The translations under genes were made by a program, and so were the position numbers. A stretch of 64,000 bases of DNA from Viola odorata (Eukaryota; Streptophyta; Magnoliopsida; Malpighiales; Violaceae). Where the stretch lies: contig OY829544.1 in assembly GCA_963691705.1 (NCBI GenBank), positions 8,501,501 through 8,565,500 on the forward strand. Reading direction: 5' to 3'. This document shows, in pieces, positions 24,071 through 37,000 of the stretch (position 1 is its first letter; every line of letters begins with the position of its first letter). The notes below the pieces were generated by a model, which had not been told where the DNA came from, did no database searches, and saw only the letters and a list, made by a program, of their open reading frames with translations.

Positions 24071-24786
24071 TATGACATGCCGAAAAATGCCCCCCCAGCT
24101 GGGCCCAAGACAGCCCAGCCCACTGGGCTGGCTGTCTGCGTGGGCTTCAGCCCACGCTTCCCCTCTTCACCTGGGCTCAAGTAGCCCGGCTTTTTCTTCC
24201 TTTGCGCTGGGCCTGAGCTGGCCCAACATCTCTTTCTCACGCGGGAATTCAAATCAAATGAGTCGTTGGCTCTCAACGTCTCCACTATTCCCCTTTCTTC
24301 TTCCTTGCGTCGCCGGCGCCATTGCCGGCTACCAAGGAAGAAGCGAACACGTCTACGACCAAAACCTGACCATAAAAATTCCCTGCACCCACAGTAAGCC
24401 ACGCATGCAATCACAACAAACAAATTCTATCAAAACAGCCCTTAATTTAGTAAAAAATGAAATTAAACTAATTAAATAAAAAGCTCGAAATTGGATCGAA
24501 TTGGCCAGCGATTTAGCAAATTAAAGAATTTTAATTATGCTAGAGATTGAATAAAAATTATTTGAAAGCAAAAAGGCCATTGTTTTTCATCAAAACACGA
24601 ACAAAGAATATTTGAAAGAAAACACATACAAACGCTTGAAAAAAACTTTGAACTTGAGTAATAAGAGAAGGAAATAATATTAGTACCTCTATGAGACGGG
24701 ATAAAATAGTATTTTTAAAAATTAGTTAAGGGTAAAACAGTAAAACAAATTAGAAGGAGTTCATACTCTTATATATAGCATGGGTA

Positions 24787-24887
24787 CATCAAGAAGCTAA
24801 CCAACAAAGAAATAATCCAGAAGAGGAAGAACGCCAGAAGTTTGAGCATTTGCTTCCTGATAGATTGTTTCCAGAAGAGTTTCCAAG
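24787..24887 (+). other. Exon-like remnant beside the Copia element
   Basis: One frame reads as a strongly polar, coding-like segment of 33 residues (including KFEHLLPDRLFPEEFP) and ends at a good donor, AAG|GTACGT. I do not recognise the protein and find no matching exon on the far side of the 18.5-kb Copia insertion that starts 56 bp downstream. It may be one exon of an interrupted or captured gene. Confidence 0.3.
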
Positions 24888-24942
24888 GTACGTTCATTCC
24901 CCTTTATGGTTTATCCTTTCCTAAAAATCTTGGGTCTGTATG

Positions 24943-26012
24943 TGATAAAACAATAATCCCAGCCTAGAGGGGGGGTGAATAGGCAAATAAAATTCTAACA
25001 CAAAGAGTAAGGAATTGAATGCGGAAATAGAATGTAAAAACACAAGGAGTTATAGTGGTTCCAATTCCTCAATGAATTGTACTCCACTACCTAAGAGCTT
25101 CACCCTTAGGATTTTGAACAACGACCACTTCGTTATTTACCTTGAGTTTTTACGGGTTCAACTCCAACCTTACACCTTGGTTTTTCCGGGCTCAACCAAT
25201 AAACCTTACACTTGGTTTTTAGACGGGCTCAACCACAACCTATTACAATTAGGAAACTTGACAAGAGAATTGTAAAATGGCAACACAAAATTGGTGTACA
25301 AATAAACTATGTATGATTCAATAATCAACACCAATAAATGAACAAGAATACCTCAATAGAAAACTAAAACTTACTTGAAAGATATACGCAAGAATGATTG
25401 AAAACCATTGAGAGAAACTTATTGAATTGTGAATTTGTAAGCTTATAAATGTAATTTAGTGTTTGGAAGTTTGTAAGAGCTTTCTTGTTTCTTGTTGTTT
25501 AGTAACTCATCTAGGATGAGTATTTATAGTGTCAAATGAGTAGAGGCTCATCCATGAAGAAAGGAGCAAAAAACTAGTCGTTTGCTATAGTGAAAAATAT
25601 AACCGTTGCTACAGTGAAAAACTATCCGTTGCTACAGTGAGTCTATCGGTTGCTACAGTAAGTCTATCCATTGCTACGGTGAACTATTCATTCCCGTTGC
25701 TACAGTGAAACTCTCCGTTGCTACAGTGAAAACCAAAAACTCTTTTTCCAAAAATTATTTTTCGTGTAAAAAATCTTTTGACACTTTTCTTGAGGTATAA
25801 TTGAACATAAATCAAGTGTCAACTAGAATCATACTTACATGTTTATAGCCCTAATGTACACTTGATCTTGAGCTTGCGAATAATAGATTTGTTGCCTTTT
25901 TTGTTTGTTCGTCGCAAACTACACACACTTTAACTTAAAATTGCATTAGTATAGTAATTAGTTTGTGTGTCTTAAATCATCAAAATAAGAGTAAGTTGCC
26001 CTTGGGCTAACA
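24943..26012 (-). repeat. 3' LTR of the Copia-type element
   Basis: Partner of 42328-43438. A minisatellite at about 25575-25735 repeats a unit containing GTTGCTACAGTGA (around eight imperfect copies). The G run near the TG end is 7 bases here against 22 in the other LTR. Confidence 0.9.
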
Positions 26013-26027
26013 ATCTCCCTCTTTTTG
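26013..26027 (-). other. Polypurine tract of the Copia-type element
   Basis: The minus strand reads CAAAAAGAGGGAGAT immediately before the 3' LTR start TGTTAGCCC. This position and purine richness fit plus-strand priming. Confidence 0.75.
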
Positions 26028-27868
26028 ATGATGACAACCACAAACTAATTTGAAATCAAATTAAACTTGCAATTTGATATTAAAGCTAAATGGAGTAAAC
26101 TTACATCTCATATCTTTGCCAAAGAAATGCTCCCCCTACATAAAACATTAGTTGCACATAGAGCATAACAAAGATTTAAAGTTTTGCTCCCCCTTAATCT
26201 TTTAAACCTTACATTCAGCTCAATCTTATAACTTTCTCCCCCTTAACATTCTCCAAATTGCAAGACTTTCTCCCCCTTTGTCAACAACAAAAAGGGTAAA
26301 AAGAAAATAAGGGATATTCTATTAAGATCAAGCGAAGAGTAATAAAGGAGCAAGCAAAGATCAAATCCAAAAATACTTTAACAAGTATTAAGTTCAAACA
26401 TTTATCCAATCCAAGAGTCAAAATACAAATATGAATAATAAGATTATAAAGATGGATAATCTAAAAATGCATAATTAAAACAGAATTTTTATTCAACAAA
26501 TGTGTCACGTTACACGAAACGTAGAGATCATTTAGAACATGGAGATCATATAAAAATACAAGCTTACATAAAATTCCTTCATAAAGGAATAGTACAACAT
26601 TTATTCAAACAAGAACATTACATAAGCATAAGAACAAATAGGTTCAAAAATAGAAGCTTAGTAGAATACTAATGTTGCACGAATGTGATCAAAGAGGACA
26701 TTGAGGTGAAGGGCATTGACATGGAGGGCAATGACACTTGGGGAAAATGAACAAATCGACATTTTTTGGACAATTTTGCATGATGAGAAAGGGAAAAACA
26801 AAGAGAGAAATCATCAATGCCAAAATTGCCAACATCATCCTCATTTCAAACGATAGCATTTTGAAAGTCCGAAAGAAATTGAAGGATAGACTCTCGGTTT
26901 AGGAAATTTGGATATCTCTAGAGGTGTAATCGAAGGACAATTTAAACAAAAAAATTGACGGCTTAAGGTCTGTGAATTACAGCTCGAGGATATACAATGT
27001 CATTGACTATTATGCCCAACGCATGCAAACGAAGAGATCAAACAAAGTTTAGTAGAGTTTGGTCAAGATTTGTATAGATTTTGAAGAGAAAATCTTCCAA
27101 AAAGTACTCTAATCATTTGACTCGTAAAAAAAATATCACATCAATTTGATTTCCTCAATGATCAATCACATGAACAAAAGCATACATGCATAGAAAAAAA
27201 ATAGTTCTAACTAAACACGTATATGCACAAGCAAACAAAATAATTTTTGGAAATTTATAGCACATATGATTATGGATTTTAATAACTAACATAATCATTT
27301 AAAACACGTATATTCATCAAATAAATATTGACATAAAAAAAATAAGTGTTCAAGGAATACTGATTGCGATTTTTCAACATGTCTAGATCTTGCTACTTCA
27401 ACCGAATAGCTTCAATGTTTGCAATCGGGCCAAGCCCATCAAAATCAATGCGGCTTTAGGTGGTAATTCCCTTGGGCCACCATTCAAGCTAAGTTCCTAC
27501 AAGAACAATTATTTCTTGCCAAATTTATGAGAATATATACTTGAACAAATGATCAACGTTAACAATAAAATCAATCATATATATATCATATTTATTGCCA
27601 AAATTACCAAAAGGGTGAGCTTCAATTCATCACCCGACTTGTGCCACGAATACCCTAAATATATTTCATTTATCAGCATTGGGTTTCTGGCACTACTACA
27701 AAACAAACTAGTTAGTTTTAGGAACCCAAACACGTTTGGGTCCTTCCTTAGCAAATGCACTCTTTTGTGCCCACATTTGTTTTGCATAAATAAGTCATTT
27801 ACGAATAAAGCAAAAATATGCCAAATGACCATTCTTATGACAATAATCACATTTAAATAAAGGTCTAG
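26028..27868 (-). other. Copia internal region, downstream part
   Basis: Between the polypurine tract and the Athila insertion. Next to the insertion (about 27790-27868, minus strand) a second CCHC knuckle can be read (C-x2-C-x4-H-x4-C, beginning CDYC), followed by stops. It continues the gag frame cut by Athila at 41333. The remainder is AT-rich, non-coding DNA with CT-rich runs (TCCCCCTT) and no pol domain. Confidence 0.6.
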
Positions 27869-29598
27869 TGATCGTCAATCAAATACATAAATTTATAGTG
27901 CCTGAAAACGTGTGTGCACAAGAGATAAAGTGTACAGTGGTAGTCAGGGTCGAACACGGGGATTGTGAGAAACTGATTTATGGTCGTGAATGTATTCGGG
28001 AGAAGAGCGCAAAGGGTAACACTTAGGGGGGGGGTTTACTTGGCCAAACGAGTTGGCCAAGGCAGATTTTGGGAGCTAACAGTTTTTATCTAGGAAAGCA
28101 GTATTCGGGGTCCCGAGGTGTCAATTCGGGAGTCCCGAATGATAAAATAAAGCAGGTAAGCAAATAATTCCAGAAATAATAAAACAAATCAGAAACAGAT
28201 GCAGAAGTATCAACGCAGGCGTGAAATAGATCAAGAGTGAAATAAGCACGAATAATCAGATGGAGGAAGTGTTCTCGGCAAAGGCATTCTGGGTTGCATT
28301 CGGGACCAGATCGTCATCAGCTCAAGGGTATTCCATTCGAGATGTCATAGAAATGACATGGGGACCAGATTCCTCGGATATCCCCTACTTTTCTCTTAAG
28401 AGAAACTACCCCCCGTTTCCACTCATGAGGTAGTCTTGACAGTTTGCCATCCCTCCAGGCACGAATGCGGGAGGGCCATACTCAAACTGCCCATGAAGCT
28501 AAGAAAAGACAGATCTAGAGCTAAAGTCCCTCAGTTTGTCGGACTCGTGACCCAGCTCTAATCAACTACCCAACCTATCTATTCGAGACCACTTTGACAC
28601 AGTCAAGACTAAACAGATGCCTACTTACTCATGCAATTTTCCTTTCGTATTCATCACATGAATGGCAGCATTTACACAAAATAATTCTCAGTTGATCAGA
28701 CCTTAAATTAAATCATGCAAAGATATAATTAAACCGATGAATAGTTGAATATAGCATCAAGAATATTTTAAGCACATTAAGGCCTCGAATCTGCCCTTGC
28801 AACCCTTGAATCAGCCTTGCCAAGAACTAGGAATTTAGCTACTCATACTTAAGGATAAACAAATAACGATTAAAGAAAGCATAACAAGTAAATAAAATAG
28901 ATGAAGGGAAGAAAACTTGTTACTAAAATTCCGTTTATAGCTCGGCAGCAATGTTGAAGAAGCTAACAATGGCTAGAGAGAGAAACTAGAGAGAGGTCTA
29001 AGCTACTTCTAAATTATGCTAAGTGATTAAAAGCTAGGAAAAAGATTCATCTAAACTAATCCTAGATGCCCTTTATATAGTAGAGCCTTAAGCACAAAAT
29101 ATCTTCAGCCTAAAACTAGGGACAAAATGCATTAATTGAAAGCCTAAGAAAGTGGATCCATGTTCCTTAAAGCACAAAGCTGGAAAAGCATAAAGCTGTC
29201 TGATTTTTCCAGCTTTGGGCAGGTCTGGACTGAGCTCGAGGCTGAACTGGTCAGTTCGGTGGGTGTTTGGTAATCAGTGCAGAGCGCAGGAACAGTGTCA
29301 GAGGAGTCACATGGGCGTTTTAGGTGGGATGACACGTGGAAATGACATCCTTTGCCCTTCGGGATCCCGAACTGGGAATCCGATTCGGGACCTTGAACGC
29401 TGGTTCGGACTCGGGACCTCGACTCTGGGTCTTGAAGCTCAAAAACTGCACAAAATGGTCCAGAAATGCATCTTTTCGCATAAACTCCCATTTAGGCCTA
29501 AATCTGCAATAGTAATGGAAACAAGGGTAAATTAGCGGAATCATGCCTTAAAAAGGGGAGAAAATGGAGAGAAAATCATGCATAAAAACATGCTATCA
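27869..29598 (-). repeat. 3' LTR of the Athila element
   Basis: 1730 bp, near-identical to 39597-41327. It is rich in TTCGGG/CCCGAA hexamers (eight by hand count), including the perfect palindrome TTCGGGATCCCGAA near 29369-29382. In the other LTR this reads TTCGGGGTCCCGAA because of one of the two LTR differences. Confidence 0.95.
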
Positions 29599-29612
29599 AA
29601 TAATCCCCACAC
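29599..29612 (-). other. Polypurine tract region of the Athila element
   Basis: The minus strand reads TGTGGGGATTATT just before the 3' LTR. It is only partly purine, but the position and the GTGGGGATTATT form resemble other Athila-type elements from memory. Confidence 0.5.
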
Positions 29613-31306
29613 TGCCCAATGCTCGCCCTCGAGCATTCACAAAATTTAAAACAGTCCCAAAACAGAACAGACACACCAAACAATAGCACAGAGAATAAGC
29701 ATGCTTGTTAAGATTCGGGACCCCGAATGAAAACAGACTTTGCCTAGATACACCTGCATCAAATCAGAAGGGTAACGACCCTTGAGAAGAGACTTTTCCA
29801 CATTAGCTTATATACCAGCAGTCCTCACATAGATTCGTGTTTGCGCTCATGCTCATGAACAAGGGTAGGTGTTTAAACACTCAAGTATGCAAAAACGCAG
29901 CACAAGACCAAGTTTGCAAGTTAATCCGAGTACATTAGACACATGCATAGGCAATCTAGCAATCAAAAGACTTCGCATCGGGGGTAAGAAGGAGAAGCAA
30001 AGAAAATAAATGACAAGGGAAATGGAAGAAGCGTAATGAGAAGAAAAAGTGGAGAAGAAGGGTAGTAAGGAAGTGACATGAGAAGGTGGTTAAACCAACT
30101 CGAACCTGGAATGCTCCCTTGGCAAGAAAGAATCGAAATGGTGAGACAATGTTGCTGGAGCGAAAGCTAGACTAGGCTTTTCTTCTTTGAGGGGGGGGTC
30201 CTTGCCTTCATTCGGGACCTAGGCTCGGGGCCTTGAATGGATGCTGGCTGCTGATTTTCCTCTTCTTGGCTTTCAAGGTTTGGTCTTGCTCTTTTCTCTC
30301 TCTCTTTTATTTATATTTTTTCTTTTCTTTTTTTCTTTTTTTTTTTTTTTTTTTTTTTTTTTGGAGAGAGAAAGAGAGATCTGAATTGAGGATCGAGACC
30401 TTGTTCTTCGGGGGCTTGATATTCTGATTTCACTTCCCCACACTTGTGTTTTGCTGTGGGTGGGAAGTGATTTTTCGTTCTGGTCTGCCCTTGATTTCTT
30501 CGTTTTAGCTTCGAGGTCTTGAATCGGTGCCAACATTCAGGGTCTTGAATTTTTGCGGGATCCCTACACTTTGCCTTTGCTGCTTCATTTGTCTAGTCTA
30601 GCCCTCGATGGTGCTCCCAACAACATCACTCACCTGCCAAGAGAAAGATCAAAGAAACTTCAAGTGGTTAGAATTGGAGAGGTCAAGAAGGGATTCGGGG
30701 TCAGGAAAAAGAACAGAGCAGAAAAAATGAGAGAGAACAATTTGATGCGAGGTCTTAATCTTTTTGTTGCTTTCCTATGTCTGAATGTGTCTATACCCAT
30801 GGATATCATGCAAACCCAGCCAGTACCTAGTCATGCATTCACTCAATTAATAAACATAGGTATGAAGGCTCAAATGCTCACAAGGTGTTAATTCGTGACT
30901 ACTGGTGTCTAGGTCTTGAAGCAGATATAAGGCATAACAGGCAAAGGATATCACATTCGGGACCTTGACTATAGACAGCATTTTTATTCTATGTGCACAA
31001 GTCAGGTGTGTGTCCATCATTGGGGTGTTTTCAAAAACTAGGCAGCAAAATAAAGATAAAAATCTGAAAAAATAAAAACTAGAAATTAACTCATGCATAA
31101 ACTTAGGAAAAATAAACTAGAATATAATTATAATATGCATAATAAATACTAGCAGTTTAAACTCCTCCCCACACTTAGGCAGCGCATTGTCCTCAATGCG
31201 AGAAGGAGACAAAAGAGATAGTAGTTTAAAGTGAAAGCAGGAATGGAATTGTTCAAGAGTGATAGCCAGCCCACGCAGGGGCAAAAGTGATTAAAATTGT
31301 TCGGGA
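29613..31306 (-). other. Athila 3' non-coding region
   Basis: About 1.7 kb between the env-position ORF and the 3' LTR. No coding frame is supported. It has a long T run with C interruptions (30316-30362) and further TTCGGG/CCCGAA motifs, for example near 29713-29727 and 30693. A short open frame at 30553-30891 on the plus strand lacks any recognisable domain. Confidence 0.5.
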
Positions 31307-33543
31307 TCATGGGGGAGGATGAGGACGGCGCATCGCAATCAGCACGTCCACTTGAGTCTGGATCTCTCGAAGGATTGCAAGATTGGTTTCCAGGATGAGG
31401 CGGAGGAGCTGGTTCGTGGTGTCGTCAGCTGGAATGTTGTCGGGCACTCGGGAGTCAACTGCGGGTTTCGGGGCTGGTGAAGTGGTGGCGTTGCTAGACG
31501 GAGGCTCGGGAGCAGCAGACGGCTTGGAGAGGTCTGGGTACCTATACTTGCCTTCGATCCGACCCTTGTTACCTGCATGGAAACTCAAGACACCATTAAT
31601 GACACAGAGAAATTCCATCGCGTCCAAAGATTTGAATCCAAGGATCTTGAAGGAACTCGGGTGTCGATACAGATTGAGCTCCCGAAGTGTCGAAGTGTAA
31701 AGCTTTGAGGCCAAGCTGGTGACAACTGATCCAAGAACAGGAGAGCGACCCTGGGGAGCATTGGCGACGTTATGAGCAGCGGTGGCGATCCAGTATCCAA
31801 GATTGACCCGTTTCTTGTGGTACATGGCCCAGAGAAAGAACAACTCCGTTTGGGCAAGCTGTCCAGAGGTCCCGAATTTACCCGCGAGGGCAATGGACAG
31901 GAAGCGTTGCAGGATGCGGAGCGCCGGGTCTTGAATGCAGTGGGCTTTGGTATTGCGAGAGTCGAAGATGATCTCATCTTGGCCAGAGAGCTCCCGAAGT
32001 GCTTTGTGATTGTTGAATTCAGCAGGAACGGTGGTGAGAGCATTTTGATAGTCGGCCTCTTGAGCCCCTTCACGACTGACGAAACCAAGATAAACGTTGA
32101 AGTCGTTGAGGGACAGAGGGTGCCATTTACTTGCAAGCCTGAAATTCACACAACCCTTCGCAGACAAATCGGGACCTACCCCACCCTTAGGCTTGAACAG
32201 ATCAAACTTATACCAAAAACTAGCAAAGAACTCCAAACTGAGTTCCAGATAAGTAGGCTGATCCATATAAAAGAAACTCTCCCACCCGATACCACTGATA
32301 TACTCCCGAATTCGGGACCCAACACCCATCTTATCATAGAACTCCATATCTAACTTAGGGCATGGGGCTACTCCCTTAAAATTCATCAAATGTACCTTAT
32401 CCAAGGAAGGTTTATCGTTAAAGATGAAAAGCTCATTGAAAGTTTCAAGGTTAGCCGTTACCAGGTAACTGGGTCGAGAGCCCGGAGCGGAATCGAACTC
32501 CTCATCCTCTGTCTCGACGCGCTGGGATTTGCGGGGGGTCTCAGTAGCAGGCGCTTTGCCCTTGGAAGAGGCCGGGGCCTTCCTTTTCTTAGCGGCCGGA
32601 GGTTTGGGGGCTTGAGCCTTGGGTGCAGGGGGCTTGGGAGCGTTCTTAGCGGCTGGGTCTTACCCCTGGCCGGTTTCGGGGGTGGACTGGGAGGTTGGGG
32701 TGGGTCGATCTCCCCTTCTCCTTCCTTGGTGACCTCCTCAGTTGGGCCCTCTGGAATGTACTCGGGACCGGGAGCAGTGTGCTCGGGGTCCTGGGCGTCC
32801 TGTGCTTCTGGTCGCTCAGTCAGCTCGACCTCCTCTTCACCGTCTTGTCCGCCGTCGTCCTCCTCCTCTCGCTGGTCGTCGGAATCCCACGGGAATTGCT
32901 CCTCATTCTCTCTCTCCACCCGCCGGGCTTCCCGGAGGCTAGAACTGGACTGGGGTTCCTCCTCACCGTCGGTGTCGGACGGAATGACGTAGCCGATAGG
33001 CTTAACGTCGAGGGGAACGGAGTTGACCGGGCTGGGAGGCGTTCTCTTCTTGCTACCGGCGGTGGTGGTTGGTGGGACACGGCGAACCTTGCCAGATCTG
33101 GTCATGTCAGGGAGAGGGATGGTGTGGGGGGCTTCGTCTAGGTTGAGGGTGGTCTCAGAGGATGTGGATCCGAGTCGTTCAGTGGCGGCGGGTGAGTGGT
33201 CGGAGGTGATGGTGTGCGGCTGTTTCGGGTTGGAGAGAGGAGTAGGGGTGGGGGTAGAAGAGTGAGAGGAGGGATTTTTGTTGAGGTTAATGCTGGTGTG
33301 TGCCATAAGGGAGGGAATAGGGTTTTGTGTTGGGAAAGCAGAGGGAAAGCTGCGTTTTGATTTGATTGGGAGAGCTGAAAAGGGTTTGGTTGGGTAACGG
33401 TTGGGTAACGTGGAAGGGTGACGGTTTAGGTGGCGTGGGTGAGTAGGTTGTGGCAGGCGTGGAAACGTGGAGAGAGAGGCGGGAACTGACGCTTCATCCT
33501 CCGTTGTCCACGTGGCGCGATGGGAGAGGGCGCTAAGTGCCAT
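31307..33543 (-). pseudogene. Athila ORF1 (env-position protein), one frameshift
   Basis: The downstream ORF characteristic of Athila elements, called env-like by position; a true envelope function is not established. The first part (33543 to about 32656) is proline- and acid-rich with a long Glu/Asp tract. Translation in that frame would end at 32458. The conserved second part (about 32656 to 31307) is in another frame and includes WESFFYMDQPTYLELSLEFF and the LFFLWAMYHKK segment typical of the 'Arabidopsis retrotransposon ORF-1' family. The two parts join if one base is missing at the GGG run 32655-32657. I see no obvious N-terminal signal peptide, and no clear transmembrane anchor near the C-terminus (which ends RRPHPPP). 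The start could also be the ATG near 33305. Confidence 0.75.
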
Positions 33544-34019
33544 GGGCAGCGTGCGCTGACACCTGTACGGGAATCAGAGAAAGCAAATCAGCTTTTGGGA
33601 TGTTGGAGAGAGGAGAGATAAGAATAAAATCAGAGGTAATTAAATGGGGGTGATAAAGAAGGGGACAAGGCATTAAATAAAGGAGAGAGGGGAACATAAA
33701 AATTAAATGAAAGGGGGATAGGACAACGAAAAAAAAAAAATTTCCTAGGTAACATAAAAAGTGCACATAAAAAATTTGAAAAGTTAGAGTTGACTCGAAT
33801 AATAGAAGAAACTAAAGAAACCAATGGACAAAAGGAATAAGTCTGGACAAAACTAATTAAAATCACCTAGGGAAGATAAGAAATGGGTTTTGGGAAGATG
33901 GAAAAGAGGATGTCGGGTGCAGAAGTAAGAGATAAGAAAATTAAAGGAAGGGGGTTAGAAATCGGGGGCTTGTCCCCACACTTGGCCTTGATTATCGTCC
34001 AGGCCTGGACGTCGTGTCC
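33544..34019 (-). other. Spacer between Athila gag-pol and ORF1
   Basis: Non-coding and purine-rich on the plus strand, with CCACACTTGG near 33975-33984. ORF1 expression in Athila elements probably needs a spliced or separate transcript; no splice site was assigned. Confidence 0.35.
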
Positions 34020-37000
34020 TCATTCGGGAGTGTTGAGTGTTGGGTCCTCGACCCTTGCTTCATCTGCAGTTGAGGGCTTGAATCCCTCATAGAAGGGCTT
34101 CAACCGATGACCGTTCACCTTGAATGGCTCCTCGCTGTCCAAATTCTGGATCTCAACAGCACCATGATCAAATACCGCGGTTATTCGGTATGGTCCCGAC
34201 CATTTGGACTTGAGCTTGCCCGAAAAAATCCGTAGTCTGGAGTTGTAGAGCAAAACTTTCTGCCCAATGGTGAAGTTTTTGACTACGAGGTGCTTGTCGT
34301 GCTGGGCTTTGGTCTTGTCCTTGTAGATCATGGAATTCTCATAGGCGATCCCCCGAAGCTCTTCAAGCTCTTGAATTTGCAAACAACGTTCCTTTCCTGC
34401 TAAGTTCAAGTCCATGTTGACTTTCTTGAGTGCCCAAAAGGCCTTGTGTTCTATTTCGACAGGAAGGTGACACGGCTTGCCATAGACCAACCGATATGGT
34501 GTCATGCCGATCGGGGTGTTGAATGCGGTGCGGTAGGCCCAAAGCGCGTCCCCTAGCTTGAGACTCCAATCTTTTCGTGACTGATTCACTGTTTTCTCGA
34601 GGATGGCCTTGATCTCCCGATTCGAGACCTCAGCTTGCCCATTGGTTTGGGGGTGGTAAGCTGTAGACACTCGATGAGTCACTCCATACTTGTTAAGTAG
34701 CGAAGCGACTGTTCGATTGCAGAAATGAGTCCCCCGATCGCTGATGAGAGCTCGAGGGGTCCCGAATCGGTTAAAGATGTGTGTTCTGAGAAAATCGGCA
34801 ACCACCCTTGAATCGTCAGTTTTTGTGGCCTTGGCTTCGATCCATTTGGAGACGTAATCTACTGCAAGCAGAATATACGTATGCCCGAATGAATTTGGGA
34901 ACGGTCCCATGAAGTCAATGCCCCAAATGTCGAAAATATCGCACGCAATGATACTAGTCAAGGGCATTTGGTTTCGGGCTCTGATGTTTCCCATGGCTTG
35001 GCATCGAGGGCACGTTGCGCAAAATAAATAACTGTCCTTGAAGATGGAGGGCCAGTAAAGACCCGCCTCGAGGACTTTGAGTGCGGTTTTCTTTGCAGCA
35101 AAATGTCCCCATTCCGTTGTTGAATGGCAGAACTTGAGGATGGACGGGACCTCGTCTGTGGAGACACAGCGCCTAACGATTTGATCTGAACAATGTTTCC
35201 ATAGGTAAGGGCTGTCCCAGACATAATACTTGGCTTGTTTGCGGATTCGGTTGTGTTCTGCACTCGAGGCCTCGACTGGAAGCGCACCAGTGGCACAATA
35301 GTTAGCTATGTCCGTGAACCAGGGGTACTTTGCCGTGTCAACTAAGCACAAATGCTCATCAGGGAAAGACTCCCGAATGGTTACTTGGGAGTCGTCTTCT
35401 TGATGCGGTAGTCGACTCAAATGATCAGCTACGCAGTTCTCGGTCCCTTTTTTATCTTTGATGGCTAGGTTGAACTCTTGAAGCAGGAGAATCCAGCGGA
35501 TAAGCCTAGGCTTCGCGTCTGTCTTCTTGAGCAGGCATCGAAGAGCGGAGTGGTCAGAGTATACTATCACTTCTGTGCCCAGGAGGTACTGCCGAAACTT
35601 ATCAAGGGCATAGACAATGGCCAAGAGTTCTTTTTCCGTAGTGGTGTAATTTTGCTGGGCGGGATCCAACAACTTGGAGGCATAATAAATGACATAAGTC
35701 TCCTTGTCCTTCTTCTGGCCCAGAACAGCTCCCAAGGCTTGGTTGCTCGCGTCACACATGATCTCGAATGGGAGCGTCCAGTCGGGGGCTCGAATGATGG
35801 GAGCAGAAATGAGCTTGGCTTTCAGAGTCTCGAATGCCTTCTTGCACTTGTCATCAAAGACAAATTCTACATCCTTGTGTAGTAATTGGCACATTGGCTG
35901 GGCAATCTTGGAGAAATCCTTGATGAACCTCCTATAAAAACCTGCATGTCCAAGAAAAGAACGCACATCTCGAATATTTGAGGGGTAAGGCAAGGTCTCG
36001 ATAGCTTGGATTTTAGCCTTGTCTACTTCGATACCCTTTCGGGACACGATATGGCCTAAGATTAGTCCTTGGTCAACCATGAAATGACATTTTTCGAAAT
36101 TAAGAACAAGGTTAGTTTCTATACACCTTTGCAGAATTTTCTTTAAATTCAAGAGGCATTCGGAAAAGGAGTTACCATAGACCGTGAAGTCATCCATGAA
36201 TACCTCGATGCACTCTTCTACAAAATCTGAAAAGATGCTGACCATGCACCTCTGAAATGTGGCCGGGGCATTACATAACCCAAAGGGCATGCGTCTGTAA
36301 GCAAAGGTCCCGAAGGGGCACGTGAAGGTGGTTTTCTCCTGATCTTCAAGGGCTACTGGAATCTGGTGGAATCCCGAATACCCATCCAGGCAGCAGTAAT
36401 GCGTTTTGCCCGCGAGGCGCTCCAACATCTGATCTATGAAGGGAAGTGGGAAATGGTCTTTTCGGGTGGCTTCATTCAGGCGTCGATAGTCAATGCACAC
36501 ACGCCAGCCATTCTGGATTCGGGAGGGAATTGGCTGGCCCTCGGGACCCGGAATGATTGTGATGCCAGTTTTCTTCGGGACCACCTGAACTGGGCTGACC
36601 CATGGGGAATCAGAAATGGGATAAATGACTCCGGCATCGAGTAGCTTCAGGACCTCCTTCTTAACTACTTCCATCATGGGAGGGTTCAAACGCCTTTGGG
36701 GCTGTCTCACTGTCTTGGAGCCTTCTTCGAGATGTATGCGGTGAGTACACAAGGATGGTGACAAGCCCTTGATGTCGGCAATTGTCCAACCGATGGCCTT
36801 CTTAAAACTCTGGAGGAGGTTCACTAGCTCAGCTTCTTGCTCTGCTTCTAATTTGTTGGAGATTATGACCGGGAGCGTTTCTGCCTCCCCAAGGTATGCA
36901 TACTTCAGGTGTGAGGGCAGCGTCTTTAGTTCCAGGTCTGGGGCTTGTTCCAGAGATGAAGGAAGTCGTACATGATCTGCGCATTCAGGAGACTCGCTCG

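Noticed and set aside
25570..25740. CRISPR-like spaced repeats
   Set aside because: The short, imperfect, irregularly spaced units lie inside a plant retrotransposon LTR; it is a minisatellite.
30316..30362. Poly-A signal or retrogene tail inside the Athila element
   Set aside because: It is a T run with C interruptions in non-coding retrotransposon DNA, without target duplications or an adjacent gene body.
31772..32353. Plus-strand ORF of 193 codons inside the Athila element
   Set aside because: It is antisense to conserved ORF1 coding sequence and shows no domain.
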